Positions 46,922 through 56,484 are shown, counted from the first letter of the stretch. The stretch: 64,000 nt of DNA from Streptomyces sp. CC0208 (GCF_003443735.1 NZ_CP031969.1:8060001-8124000); one strand, 5' to 3'. Numbers and translations: made by a program. The notes: generated by a model from the sequence alone, not told the origin.

Positions 46922-49479
46922 GCGCCTCCCTGCGTCTGAGCGTGTCCTCCCTGCGCGCCCACAAGCGGCGCTTCGCCGGCACCTTCCTCGCCGTGTTCCT
47001 CGGTGTCGCCTTCCTCGCCGGAACGCTCGTCATGGGCGACACTCTCCGCGCCGGCTTCGACACCATGTTCGGCAACGCGACCAGCGGCACCGACGCCGTG
47101 GTCCGCAGCGCCGAGGCCATCACCACGCCGGGGGAGAGCCAGGGGGTACGTGCGCCGGTCGCCACCGACCTGGTCAGGACCGTCGAGCAGGTCCCCGGCG
47201 TCGCGGCGGCCGTCCCCGACATCCAGGGCGCCGGCCAGCTCGTGGGCGCGAACGGCAAGCCCATCGGCGGCCAGGGTCCGCCCACCCTCGCCGGCAACTG
47301 GATCGACGACCCGAAGCTCAACCCCTACGAGCTGGCCGAGGGGCGCGCCCCGAAGCGGTCCGGTGAGGTCGTCGTCAACCGCGGCACCGCCGAAAAGGGC
47401 GACCTGAAGATCGGCGACACCACGGTCCTGCGTACGCCCGACCCCGTCGAGGTGACCATCGTCGGTCTCGCGACCTTCGGCGGCGAGGACGGCATGGCCC
47501 AGGTGACCTTCACCGGCATGACCCGGGCCGACGCCGAGAAGTACCTCACGGCCAGGCCCGGCGAGGCGTCGAGCATCCAGGTGCGCGCGGGTCCCGGTGT
47601 CAGTCAGCGGGAGCTCGTCGACCGGCTGTCCCGCGTACTGCCCCAGGGCGTCGAGGCGATCACCGGTCAGGAGTCGACCGAGGAGAACACCGACATGATC
47701 TCCAGCCAGTTCCTGTCAATCTTCACCACCCTGCTCCTGGTGTTCTCGGGCATCGCCCTCCTGGTCGCCACCTTCTCCATCCACAACACCTTCGCGATCG
47801 TCGTCGCCCAACGGACCCGTGAGAACGCCCTGTTGAGGGCACTCGGCGCCTCCCGCCGCCAGGTCACCGCGTCGACGCTGACCGAGGCGAGCGTCGTCGC
47901 TGTCACCGCCTCCGCCGTGGGCATCGCGGGCGGCATCGGGGTGGCCGCCGGTCTCCAGGCGCTGTTCCCGACGATCGGATTCCCCTTCCCCGAGGGCGAC
48001 TTGGTGATCAGCGCGCTGTCGATGCTGCTGCCGCTCGCGGTCGGCGTCGTGGTGTGCCTGGGCTCCGCGCTGCTGCCCGCCGTACGCGCCGGACGCACCG
48101 CGCCGCTGGCCGCACTGCGCGAGACGGCCGTGGACCAGTCGGGCGCCTCCCGCGTCCGTGCCGTCACCGGGGCCGGCCTGGCCGCACTCGCCGTGGCCCT
48201 CACCCTCACCGGCGTGCTGGTGTCACCGTCCCTCTGGCTCGCGGCAACCGGCGCTGTCCTGGCCCTCGCAGCCTTCGTGGTCCTCGGCCCGGTCGCCTCC
48301 ACGACGGCCGTACGCGTGCTCGGCGGCCCTCTCGACCGGCTCCGTGGCGTCACCGGGTCCCTCGCCCGACGCAACGCCCTGCGCAGCCCCAGGCGCACGG
48401 CCGCCACCGCGAGCGCACTGATGATCGGCGTGGCCGTGGTCTCCCTGTTCACGGTGTTCGGGGCGTCCCTGAAGGCCACCATGGACCAGACCGTGTCCCG
48501 GTCCTTCGCGGGCGACGTCGCCGTCAGCACCCCGTCGTTCGGCGCGGGCGGCAGCGGCCTGAGCCCCAGGCTCGCCGGCGCGCTTCAGGCACTGTCCGAG
48601 GTGGACACGGCCGTGGGCCTCGGGCGCGGTGTCGCCGAAGTCGACGGCAAGGGAAGGGCGTTGACCGTCACCGACCCACTCGCCCTGGAGCGCACCTTCG
48701 ACCTCGGCACCGTGCGTGGCTCCCTGCGCGACCTCGGCACCGACGGCATCGCCATCACCCGGGCGGAGGCCCAGAAGCAGGGCCTCACGACCGGGGACAA
48801 GGCCCGACTCACCTTCACCGACGGCGAGAAGACGGTCTTCACGGTCCGCGCGGTCTACGGCCGGTCCGAGCTGGCGGGCGATTACGTCATCACCCGCGCC
48901 GCCTGGGCCCCGCACCGCACGCAGGACTCCGACACGCTCGTCGCGGTCTCCTTCAAGGACGGCGTGAGCACCGGCGCGGGCAAGGCGGCGGTGGAGAAGG
49001 TGGCGGCGCGGTACGGCCATCCCGAGGTGCAGACCCGCGACGAGTACGCGCAGTCCTCAGCCGGCGGCATCGACATGATGCTGACGCTGGTCTACGCGCT
49101 GCTCGCCCTCGCGGTCCTCATCGCGCTGCTGGGCATCGCCAACACACTGACCCTGGCGATCCACGAACGCACTCGCGAACTGGGCCTGCTGAGGGCCGTG
49201 GGCCAGACCCGTTCCCAGCTCCGCGCCATGGTCCGCTGGGAGTCGGTCCTGGTCGCCGCCTTCGGCACGGTCGGTGGCCTCACCCTCGGCGCCTTCCTCG
49301 GCTGGGTCCTGGTCAGGGCCTCGGACGGCACGAGCGACAGCACCTTCGCCTTCGCCGTCCCGCCCCTGCAACTCGCGGTGGTCACCCTGGTGGGCCTCAC
49401 CGCAGGAGCCCTCGCAGGCCTACGCCCGGCCCGCCGCGCCGCACGTCTCGACGTACTGCGGGCAATCGCGACCGAGTGA
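46918..49479 (+). CDS. FtsX/MacB-type ABC permease
   Basis: 853-aa permease with the duplicated FtsX architecture: segment 1 (FAGTFLAVFLGVAFLAG), a 200-residue extracytoplasmic domain, three or four segments, a cytoplasmic link, then a second extracytoplasmic domain and the last three segments. RTRENALLRALGASRRQV and RTRELGLLRAVGQTRSQL are the two FtsX coupling motifs. It is probably a drug or peptide exporter or a mechanotransmitter. Its last 36 bp are duplicated in the intergenic region 136 bp downstream. Confidence 0.94.
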   Translation: MSASLRLSVSSLRAHKRRFAGTFLAVFLGVAFLAGTLVMGDTLRAGFDTMFGNATSGTDAVVRSAEAITTPGESQGVRAPVATDLVRTVEQVPGVAAAVPDIQGAGQLVGANGKPIGGQGPPTLAGNWIDDPKLNPYELAEGRAPKRSGEVVVNRGTAEKGDLKIGDTTVLRTPDPVEVTIVGLATFGGEDGMAQVTFTGMTRADAEKYLTARPGEASSIQVRAGPGVSQRELVDRLSRVLPQGVEAITGQESTEENTDMISSQFLSIFTTLLLVFSGIALLVATFSIHNTFAIVVAQRTRENALLRALGASRRQVTASTLTEASVVAVTASAVGIAGGIGVAAGLQALFPTIGFPFPEGDLVISALSMLLPLAVGVVVCLGSALLPAVRAGRTAPLAALRETAVDQSGASRVRAVTGAGLAALAVALTLTGVLVSPSLWLAATGAVLALAAFVVLGPVASTTAVRVLGGPLDRLRGVTGSLARRNALRSPRRTAATASALMIGVAVVSLFTVFGASLKATMDQTVSRSFAGDVAVSTPSFGAGGSGLSPRLAGALQALSEVDTAVGLGRGVAEVDGKGRALTVTDPLALERTFDLGTVRGSLRDLGTDGIAITRAEAQKQGLTTGDKARLTFTDGEKTVFTVRAVYGRSELAGDYVITRAAWAPHRTQDSDTLVAVSFKDGVSTGAGKAAVEKVAARYGHPEVQTRDEYAQSSAGGIDMMLTLVYALLALAVLIALLGIANTLTLAIHERTRELGLLRAVGQTRSQLRAMVRWESVLVAAFGTVGGLTLGAFLGWVLVRASDGTSDSTFAFAVPPLQLAVVTLVGLTAGALAGLRPARRAARLDVLRAIATE

Positions 49480-49832
49480 GAGGAGTGGGGGGCGACCGCC
49501 GGTCGCTCGATCGGCCGGGCGAGAGCGGGAGGGGCGGGCCGGGTGCCGAACGCGCGGGAAGCTTCGAGGGCGGCCCGCGCGTCTCGACGTACTGCGGGTG
49601 ATCGCAACCGAATGAGTCGGGCGGGACCGAACCGCAGTGGCGAGTCGGGCGGGAGCGAACCACCGGGTGACACCGGCATGAGCCCACCAACACTCACGGA
49701 GGGGCACGCCCATGTCGGGACGGCGAACGTGCGGCGGCCCGAAGGGCCGGGCACGATCGTCGTCCCGACACCGCGTGGAAGCGCCCCGCAGGCTGACGAG
49801 CGAACGCGAACAGAAGAGTCGTCACCGCCCGG
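49480..49832. other. Intergenic region with a duplicated permease tail and direct repeats
   Basis: 353 bp between convergent genes. Positions 49580-49615 repeat the last 36 bp of the FtsX permease gene (49444-49479) with four changes, keeping ARLDVLR..ATE and the stop codon. GAGTCGGGCGGGACCGAACC at 49614-49633 recurs at 49642-49661 with one change. No other gene or terminator hairpin is evident. Confidence 0.75.
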
Positions 49833-50354
49833 TCAGCCGGCAACGGCGGACCGGGCGGGAGCGTGTTCGGGCCTGCGGGCGTCGGCCCGCACCTCGACGA
49901 ACCTGAGCGCGGTCTTGTCGAGGACGGTTCGCCGCTGTGGCCGCGCGGCGGAGGGCGTCGGCAGGGTGAACCACACGAACTTCCCCGACTCGCCGTCGGG
50001 CCGTACGCCCCAGCTCTCACTGACCGCGGCGACCATCGCGAGCCCGCGCCCGCACGTGGCGAGCAGTTCGGTGTCCTTGATGTCGGCCACGACCGGCAGA
50101 CGCGGGTCGTGGTCGTGCACCGAGACCATGAGTCGGTCGAGCAGCAGCTCGATCTTCACGGTGCACGTCTTGTCGGGCTGCGCATGGCGGTGGACGTTGG
50201 TCAACAGCTCCGTCACACCGAGCACGGCCCGGTCTATGAGGGGATCCAGATGCCAGTAGCGCAACTGTGCAGAAAGGATTCTGCGGACCTGGCCGATCCG
50301 CGACGGCAGAGCCTGAAGCTCCACCGTGCAATGCCTGCTTGGGTGACTGATCAC
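49833..50354 (-). CDS. Anti-sigma-factor-type ATP-binding protein (HATPase_c)
   Basis: 173-aa cytoplasmic protein of the RsbW/SpoIIAB-like serine kinase family. The N-box is ELLTNVHRHA; the G1 region is VHDHDPRLP and G2 is TCGRGLAMVAAVSESWG. Streptomycetes have dozens of such proteins, often controlling sigma factors or BldG-like anti-anti-sigma factors. No partner is adjacent. The GTG at 50354 has GGGGAG upstream; a longer start at 50390 lacks a ribosome site. The C-terminal 25 residues (after RFVEVRADA) are Arg/Pro/Ala-rich and probably disordered. Confidence 0.87.
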   Translation of the reverse strand: MISHPSRHCTVELQALPSRIGQVRRILSAQLRYWHLDPLIDRAVLGVTELLTNVHRHAQPDKTCTVKIELLLDRLMVSVHDHDPRLPVVADIKDTELLATCGRGLAMVAAVSESWGVRPDGESGKFVWFTLPTPSAARPQRRTVLDKTALRFVEVRADARRPEHAPARSAVAG

Positions 50355-50535
50355 GGCTGCGACTCCCCGACGTGAGGTCCGGAAGAACACGGAGTTCGGA
50401 TCGAGCAGGTGCCTGCGTGAAACGGCCGCCTGCTGTCGTGCCCGGCGGGCTGGTTTGCAGCGTGATCGCCGGTTAACCCAGAGTGATGTGAGACCAGCGT
50501 GACGCAGGAGGCGCGATACCGCAACTCGCGGTGAC

Positions 50536-50859
50536 CTACCGATTACGCCCCGCAGCCCGGCGTACGGCCTCGATGAACCGGCGTGCCGCAGGCGGCCCCG
50601 GCTCGCCCGGAGCGGGGTCGTGCTCGCCCAGGGTCAGCAGATACCGGTTGCCGTTGAGGTCCGCGAGAGCCCGGTCGTCCGCGGCGAACCAGGGCTTGGA
50701 GGCGCGCACCGCCTGAACCGGCGCGCTGTCGATCTCGCTGCCGTAGCTGGTGAGCAGTTCCAGTCGGCCGTCGTTGATCCGGACCTGACCGGCCCGGGTG
50801 AGCGAGCGCAACCTCTTCCCGATCCGTACGCCCGTAGCCCTGAACTCCGGCTCCGCCAT
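50536..50859 (-). CDS. Hypothetical protein
   Basis: 107-aa soluble protein, no membrane segment. RIGKRLRSLTRAGQVRINDGRLELLTSYGSEIDSA, in parts, and WFAADDRALADLNGNRYLLTL suggest a small beta-rich domain of PH-like size, but I recognise no family. ATG with a G-rich upstream region. It looks conserved in streptomycetes by its normal codon use. Isolated between intergenic regions of 181 bp and 345 bp. Confidence 0.65.
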   Translation of the reverse strand: MAEPEFRATGVRIGKRLRSLTRAGQVRINDGRLELLTSYGSEIDSAPVQAVRASKPWFAADDRALADLNGNRYLLTLGEHDPAPGEPGPPAARRFIEAVRRAAGRNR

Positions 50860-51204
50860 GCCGCCCCGCCCCCTTGTGCGCGTCGGTGTGCCGACCCGTG
50901 CGACCGCGTGGGCCCAGAGCCGGGTTCTGTCGTGATCCAGTGTGCCCCCCGTTCGAGACGTCCGTCCCGCCCGGTGCAGTCTGCCCGCCACGGGCGTCGA
51001 GCACCAGTACGCATGACATCTCGCAGGGAGCGCCCGGAGCACTTGTCCGAATGCGCCCCCGCCCCCGCACGCCGTTGCGACCCCAGGGTGCCTTTGAGGC
51101 TCTCAAAGGTGTGTTTATGCAGGTGAGAAGCGTGCGGAAGGTGTCTATGATCGAGTCATCGGCTGCGCGACGCGCCGTCGGCGCGAAGTGTTAGGAGCCC
51201 CGCC
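50860..51204. other. Divergent intergenic region
   Basis: 345 bp between the hypothetical gene (-) and the desulfhydrase-like gene (+). It has a perfect 8+3+8 palindrome at 51091-51109, a possible -10 element TATGAT at 51146-51151 and a ribosome site AGGAG at 51193-51197. I see no small gene in it. Confidence 0.5.
51091..51109. promoter_or_regulatory. Palindrome CCTTTGAG-GCT-CTCAAAGG
   Basis: A perfect 8-bp dyad with a 3-bp centre, 96 bp before the desulfhydrase-like start and 37 bp before a TATGAT element. It has the size of a binding site for a dimeric regulator. Confidence 0.5.
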
Positions 51205-52350
51205 GTGAGCACCCCTCAACAGACCCGGACCGGCGACACCCTCGACATCGACCACAGCGACACCGCCTACCGCGGCTGGCTGAAAGAAGCCGTCCGCAAG
51301 GTCCAGGCCGACGCCAACCGCTCGGCCGACACCCACCTCCTGCGCTTCCCGCTTCCGGAGAAGTGGGGTATCGACCTGTACCTCAAGGACGAGTCGACCC
51401 ACCCGACCGGCAGCCTCAAGCACCGGCTGGCCCGCTCGCTCTTCCTCTACGGCCTGTGCAATGGCTGGATCCGGCCGGGTTGCCCGGTGATCGAGGCGTC
51501 CAGCGGCTCCACCGCCGTGTCCGAGGCGTACTTCGCCAAGCTGATCGGCGTGCCCTTCATCGCGGTCATGCCGCGCACGACGAGCGCCGAGAAGATCCGC
51601 CTCATCGAGTTCCACGGCGGCCGGTGCCACTTCGTGGACGACCCGCGCACCATGTACGAGGAGTCCGCCCGCCTCGCGGGGGAGACGGGCGGCCACTACA
51701 TGGACCAGTTCACCTACGCGGAACGGGCCACGGACTGGCGCGGCAACAACAACATCGCCGAATCCATCTTCCGGCAACTGGAGTTGGAGCGTTTCCCGGA
51801 GCCCGCGTGGATCGTCGCCACGGCAGGCACCGGCGGCACCTCGGCGACCATCGCGCGGTACGTCCACTACATGCAGCACGACACCCGCATCTGTGTGGCC
51901 GACCCGGAGAACTCCTGTTTCTTCGAGGGCTGGAGCACCGGCGATCCGGACGTCACGTGCGACTGTGGCTCGCGCATCGAGGGCATCGGCCGGCCGCGCA
52001 TGGAGCCGAGCTTCGTGCCCGGGGCGATCGACCGCATGATGAAGGTCCCGGACGCGGCCAGTGTGGCCGCCGTGCGCGCCCTGGAACGGGCCATCGGCCG
52101 CCGGGCGGGCGGCTCGACCGGCACCGGACTGTGGAGCGCCCTGAAGATCATCGCCGAGATGGTGGCCGAGGGGCGCCGGGGGAGCGTCGTCACCCTTCTC
52201 TGCGACCCGGGCGACCGCTACCTGGACAAGTACTACTCGGACGCCTGGCTGGCCGAGCAGGGCCTGGACATCGAGCCGTACACGGCGGCGATCGCCTCCC
52301 TGCTGGACACGGGGGTCTGGCCCGGTCAGGCCGCTCTCAGCAGCCTCTAG
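51205..52350 (+). CDS. PLP-dependent cysteine desulfhydrase/cysteine synthase-like enzyme (Cds1 type)
   Basis: 381-aa PLP enzyme of fold type II. The Schiff-base lysine is in HPTGSLKHRLAR, and the PLP-phosphate loop in ATAGTGGTSATIARY; EASSGSTAVSEAYFAKL is the substrate loop. The length and the C-terminal GGSTGTGLWSALKI match actinobacterial Cds1, which releases H2S, pyruvate and ammonia from L-cysteine. A cysteine synthase-like role is the alternative. AGGAG precedes the GTG. It is alone in its transcript and may be regulated through the palindrome upstream. Confidence 0.87.
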   Translation: MSTPQQTRTGDTLDIDHSDTAYRGWLKEAVRKVQADANRSADTHLLRFPLPEKWGIDLYLKDESTHPTGSLKHRLARSLFLYGLCNGWIRPGCPVIEASSGSTAVSEAYFAKLIGVPFIAVMPRTTSAEKIRLIEFHGGRCHFVDDPRTMYEESARLAGETGGHYMDQFTYAERATDWRGNNNIAESIFRQLELERFPEPAWIVATAGTGGTSATIARYVHYMQHDTRICVADPENSCFFEGWSTGDPDVTCDCGSRIEGIGRPRMEPSFVPGAIDRMMKVPDAASVAAVRALERAIGRRAGGSTGTGLWSALKIIAEMVAEGRRGSVVTLLCDPGDRYLDKYYSDAWLAEQGLDIEPYTAAIASLLDTGVWPGQAALSSL

Positions 52351-52494
52351 CCGACGGTCTGCCTCTGGTCGAGGGGTGGCCTCTGCGCGAAGCTGCATGG
52401 TGAATCCGGCCGTCTGACGCGCATCCTCGCGCCCGCGGAGCGGACGTGCAGAAGGACCGGTGACCAGTCAGACGCCCCTTCCAAAGGGCTCCGG

Positions 52495-52974
52495 CTAGGA
52501 ACTCTGCGCCGCGAGCCGCCGGTCCAGCCTGCGGACCGCGTCCCGGAAAGCCCGCCCCAGTCCGGGCCGCCCGAGCCTGGCGACCGCACGGAACGCCGCC
52601 GTGCCGTCCACGGCGAACGTCCAGCGCACGTGGGTGCCCGGCCCGGCGGGAGTGAGCCGCCACTCCTCGGCGATGGCACGGGCGCCGGGCGCGTTGGCCA
52701 CGTCCACCCGGTAGGCGTACACCTCGGGGGCCTCGGCCGTGAGGATCGTTTCCTGGAAGCGTCCGCCGCCCCTGAGGTGGATCTCCCGGGTCGAGCCGTC
52801 CCCGGTCGAGCGGGCCAGCGTCACCGCGGAGAACCATTCCTCCCAGCCCGGTACGTCCTCCGCGAGCGCCCGGTGGACCGCCTTGGGCGGAGCCGACATC
52901 TCCTGCACGAACACCATCCGTACGGGCGCGGCCGCTATGAAGTCGAGCCCCACCTCGCGCAGTTGGTGAGCCAT
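52495..52974 (-). CDS. SRPBCC-family protein
   Basis: 159-aa cytoplasmic protein of the START/SRPBCC (polyketide cyclase/Bet v1) superfamily. VFVQEMSAPPKAVHRALAED, then WEEWFSAV and ETILTAEAPEVYAYRV, with a C-terminal amphipathic helix (LGRAFRDAVRRLDRRLAA). It binds a hydrophobic ligand; the specific role is unknown. AGGGGAG 8 bp before the ATG. On the same strand as the DeoR gene upstream (52-bp gap). Confidence 0.85.
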   Translation of the reverse strand: MAHQLREVGLDFIAAAPVRMVFVQEMSAPPKAVHRALAEDVPGWEEWFSAVTLARSTGDGSTREIHLRGGGRFQETILTAEAPEVYAYRVDVANAPGARAIAEEWRLTPAGPGTHVRWTFAVDGTAAFRAVARLGRPGLGRAFRDAVRRLDRRLAAQSS

Positions 52975-53026
52975 GGACACACTCCCCTGAAGTCCGACGG
53001 GAAGGGCCACCCTAGTTGACGCTCAG

Positions 53027-53857
53027 TCAGATGTCTGTACCGTCAACGGACTCGCCCGCCACGACCAGCCGCCGCAGATGCTCCGAGACCTCCGCGCGCG
53101 CCGACGCCGGCAGCCCGGCGTCCGTCACCAGCGTGTCGACCTGTTCCAGCGCGGCGAACGAACTCAGGCCCACGGTGCCCCACTTGGTGTGGTCGGCGAC
53201 CACCACGACCCGCCGCGCCGACTGCACGAGACGCCGGTTGGTCTCGGCCTCCGCGAGGTTCGGCGTGGACAGGCCGGCCTCGACCGATATGCCGTGCACA
53301 CCGAGGAAGAGCACGTCGAAGTGGAGCGCCCCGATCGCCTGGTCGGCCACCGGCCCCACCAGCGAGTCGGAGGGGGTGCGCACACCGCCGGTCAGCACGA
53401 CCGTCGCCGCACCCTGACGGGGGCCCGTGGTGCGCTGCGCCGCGTGGAACACGTCGGCCACCCGGACCGAGTTGGTCACCACGGTCAGGTCCGGCACGTC
53501 GAGCAGATGGTGGGCCAGCGCGTATGTGGTCGTACCGCCCGACAGCGCGATCGCCGTACCCGGGGCGACCAGCTCCGCCGCGGACCGCGCGATGTCCTCC
53601 TTGGCGGTCAGCTCCAGACCCGACTTCGCCTCGAAACCGGGCTCGTGGGTGCTCGCCTCGACCACCGGGACCGCGCCGCCGTGCACCTTCTCCAGCACAC
53701 CCTGGCGGGCCAGCGCGTCGAGATCACGCCGTACGGTCATGTCCGACACGCCGAGCTTGCGGGTCAGCTCGTTGACGCGCACCCCGCCTCGGCGCCGGAC
53801 CTCGTCCAGGATCAGGGCGCGCCGCTGCTCCGCGAGGAGGTTCTGATTCTCACTCAC
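53027..53857 (-). CDS. DeoR/GlpR-family regulator
   Basis: 276-aa repressor. DeoR helix-turn-helix: VRVNELTRKLGVSDMTVRRDL. DeoRC phosphosugar domain: ALSGGTTTYALAHHLL, VVTNSVRVADVF, FLGVHGISVEAGLS and VADHTKWGTVGL. GTG start with CGGAG upstream. No sugar gene is adjacent, so its target regulon is elsewhere or remote. Distinct from the DeoR protein at 33.7 kb (different effector loop). Confidence 0.92.
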   Translation of the reverse strand: MSENQNLLAEQRRALILDEVRRRGGVRVNELTRKLGVSDMTVRRDLDALARQGVLEKVHGGAVPVVEASTHEPGFEAKSGLELTAKEDIARSAAELVAPGTAIALSGGTTTYALAHHLLDVPDLTVVTNSVRVADVFHAAQRTTGPRQGAATVVLTGGVRTPSDSLVGPVADQAIGALHFDVLFLGVHGISVEAGLSTPNLAEAETNRRLVQSARRVVVVADHTKWGTVGLSSFAALEQVDTLVTDAGLPASARAEVSEHLRRLVVAGESVDGTDI

Positions 53858-54147
53858 GTACGCTCCGGTCCTTTCGCCTGGGGCCGTCCGACTCGCCTGC
53901 GCACCCTCTCCCACGAGGACATTTTGCCCGTCCCTGGTGCGCGGGACGTCCCATACTCGCACGGGCCCCCACCAGGAGCGCCACCGACCGCCCCTACGCG
54001 CTCACGTCACCTGGGTGCCAGGGGGCTCCGGCCGTCACCCGGATCGGGGAGATTCCGTGACGAGCGGTGCGCACAAGGCGCTGAGCGGAGATCCTTGTGC
54101 CAGCACGGACAGATGCCGACGGCGCGTCACGGGGGAAGTGCGAAGCA

Positions 54148-56484
54148 GTGGAACCTGTCACCACCATGGGCGCGGACGGCTCGGCCGCCCGGCCCGAGGA
54201 ATCCGGAACCGCCCTGGAACTCCTGGTCCACGGAGTGGGCGGCACCACGCCGGAGAAGATGCTCGACGATCCGCGCACGGTGCGGATCACCGGCGACGAG
54301 GTCGCGGCCGTCTTCCGGCGCGCCGACGACGTCGACGCCGAGAAGCGACCACGCGACGGCCGTACCGGCCCGGTGCCCGAGGCGTACGTCTGGTGCAATC
54401 TCACCTCCGGCAACGGCACCCGCGCCCTGTGGCTGCTGTTGCTGCCGTTCATGGTGGTCAACCTCGCGCACTGGATGCGCCCCACCGCACGCGACCGTAC
54501 ACGGACCGTGCGCTTCTACGGCCTCCTGGTACGGCTCGCGAGCCTGACCCTGACCGTTCTGCTGGTCGCCGCCGCGTGCGAGGTCGCCCTGGATCTCGCG
54601 GCCTGGCAGTGCGCCGGCACACGCGCGTGCGCCGAGTCGCACTCCTGGCTGGGCTTCCTGTCGCCGGACCTGTCGGACGGCGGCTGGTGGAGCAGGCCGG
54701 GCCGCCGCCTCGCGCTGGCGGCCGTGGTCCCGGCCGCGCTGACCGGCCTGCTCTGGTACCTGTCCCACCGCACCTGGAGCGCTTACGAGTCCCAACAGCC
54801 CATGGCCCGCCACAGCGAGCCGGAGGAGGACAACGACCGCACCGCACTCGGCCGGCCCGGCTTCTGGTACGGCCGCCGCCTGGTCGCCCGCTTACGGGCC
54901 GCCCACACCGCGGCGGGTCTGCTGACGATCGCAGCGGCGGTCAGCTCCACGGCGGCCCGCTTCGACCGCGAACCGGGCGGCCCCGCCCTCCTCGACCCCC
55001 TCGGCCGCCTCCTGGAGGCCGGTCTCGTCGCTGCCGGGGTCGCCGTGGTCTGGGTGGTGTGCCGCCGCGGCCGCAGTGAGAAGTACCTGGACCGGCAGCT
55101 CGACGAGCATCTCGTACGACGCCTGCCGCTCGCCGCGCTCGTCCTGCTCGCCCTCGCCGCGGTGTACGCCGGCTGGGAACGGCCCGAGTGGCAGTCGCAC
55201 GGCCGGCTGTCGGGGGACGCCACCTTCGGCGGGATCGCCTTCGTGCAGGGCCTGCTGGTCGTCGCCCTGGCCGTGGTCGCCCACCTGCTGTACCGCACGC
55301 ATCCCGACCCGCGCGCCGCGATGCGTGGCCTGGCCGGCCCCGCCGTGGCGACGCTGGCCTGCGCCCTGGGCGGCGTGATGTCCGGCGGCGTCTCGCAGCG
55401 CGTCGCGGACTGGCTGGACGGCACCGGCGCCACCATCCTCGGCCCGCCGGTCCTGCTGACCTGGCAGGCGTCCGTGATCCCGCTGGTCCTCCTCGTGCTG
55501 CTGGCGCACTGCGCCTGGCTCGGCCGGCGCACCTGGCGCTCCGGCCGGGCCCAACGGGGCGCCGTCGAGAGCGAGTACCCCGCGGAGCCCAAGGACGCGG
55601 CACGCACCCGCCGCATCGCCCGCACCCGCGCCATGGCGGCCCTCACGGACCGGGGACCCCGCCTGCTCGGAGTGACGTCGGCCAGCACCCTGACCCTCGG
55701 CGCCGGAGCTCTCGTCGGCGCCCTGACCTCCCACAAGACACCGGCAAGGGCCACCGAGGGGGCGTACGCCTTCGTCCAGGGGGCCGCCGACACCGCGCAG
55801 GCACTCGGCTCCTGGCTGATCGGCCTTGGCTTCATCCTGTTCGTGACCTGGGGCCGCCGCGCCTACAAGGACCCCTCCGCGCGCCGGACCATCGGCATCC
55901 TCTGGGACGTGGGCACCTTCTGGCCGCGCGCCGCCCACCCCTTCGCCCCGCCCTGCTACGCCGAGCGCGCGGTACCGGATCTGACCTGGCGGATCGCGAC
56001 CTGGATCCGTGCCACGCGCGGCCGACTGGTCATCTCCGGACACTCCCAGGGCAGCGTGCTGGCGGCCGCGGCGGCCTGGCAGCTGGAACCGTCGGTCCGG
56101 GGGCGGGTCGCCCTGCTCACCTACGGCTCCCCGCTGGAGCGCCTCTACGGCCGCTGGTTCCCGGCCCACTTCGGCCCGGCCGCGCTCACCGCCCTGCACC
56201 ACGACGTGGACTGCTGGCGCAATCTCTACCGGCTCACCGACCCCATCGGCGGCCCGGTCCGGCTGCCCGGCGACTGCGGTCCCGAGGTGGACCGGGAGCC
56301 CCTGAAGGACCCGCTCGCCTACGGCCGCACCGATCTGCACCCGCTGCCCTCGGCGATCCTCGGTCACTCCGACTACCAGGCCGACCCGGTCTTCGCCGAG
56401 GAGCGGGCGAGACTGCTGGGCCGGCTCCAGCCGGACGTACCGGGCCCGCGCTCTCAGGACGACTCGGGCAGATCCTCGGCGTAG
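54148..56484 (+). CDS. Large membrane-inserted alpha/beta hydrolase
   Basis: 778-aa protein. Residues about 20-35 contain the hydrolase strand and oxyanion-type loop ALELLVHGVGGTTP. About 500 residues of membrane protein follow, with roughly eight to ten hydrophobic segments (for example ALWLLLLPFMVVNLAHWM). The nucleophile elbow GHSQGSV (Ser633) and later HSDYQADP come near the C-terminus (VISGHSQGSVLAAAAA). So the two halves of the hydrolase fold flank a membrane domain. GTG at 54148 with GGGGAAG is preferred; GTG 54097 and ATG 54166 are alternatives. Its 3' end overlaps the convergent AAA+ gene by 31 bp. Substrate unknown, perhaps a lipid. Confidence 0.7.
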   Translation: MEPVTTMGADGSAARPEESGTALELLVHGVGGTTPEKMLDDPRTVRITGDEVAAVFRRADDVDAEKRPRDGRTGPVPEAYVWCNLTSGNGTRALWLLLLPFMVVNLAHWMRPTARDRTRTVRFYGLLVRLASLTLTVLLVAAACEVALDLAAWQCAGTRACAESHSWLGFLSPDLSDGGWWSRPGRRLALAAVVPAALTGLLWYLSHRTWSAYESQQPMARHSEPEEDNDRTALGRPGFWYGRRLVARLRAAHTAAGLLTIAAAVSSTAARFDREPGGPALLDPLGRLLEAGLVAAGVAVVWVVCRRGRSEKYLDRQLDEHLVRRLPLAALVLLALAAVYAGWERPEWQSHGRLSGDATFGGIAFVQGLLVVALAVVAHLLYRTHPDPRAAMRGLAGPAVATLACALGGVMSGGVSQRVADWLDGTGATILGPPVLLTWQASVIPLVLLVLLAHCAWLGRRTWRSGRAQRGAVESEYPAEPKDAARTRRIARTRAMAALTDRGPRLLGVTSASTLTLGAGALVGALTSHKTPARATEGAYAFVQGAADTAQALGSWLIGLGFILFVTWGRRAYKDPSARRTIGILWDVGTFWPRAAHPFAPPCYAERAVPDLTWRIATWIRATRGRLVISGHSQGSVLAAAAAWQLEPSVRGRVALLTYGSPLERLYGRWFPAHFGPAALTALHHDVDCWRNLYRLTDPIGGPVRLPGDCGPEVDREPLKDPLAYGRTDLHPLPSAILGHSDYQADPVFAEERARLLGRLQPDVPGPRSQDDSGRSSA

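Noticed and set aside
49274..49615. A 113-codon frame ending in the duplicated permease tail
   Set aside because: It is in a different frame from the permease over most of its length and only joins the duplicated tail by chance.
53078..54547. Long plus-strand frame antisense to the DeoR gene
   Set aside because: Shadow frame; the DeoR product on the other strand is unmistakable.
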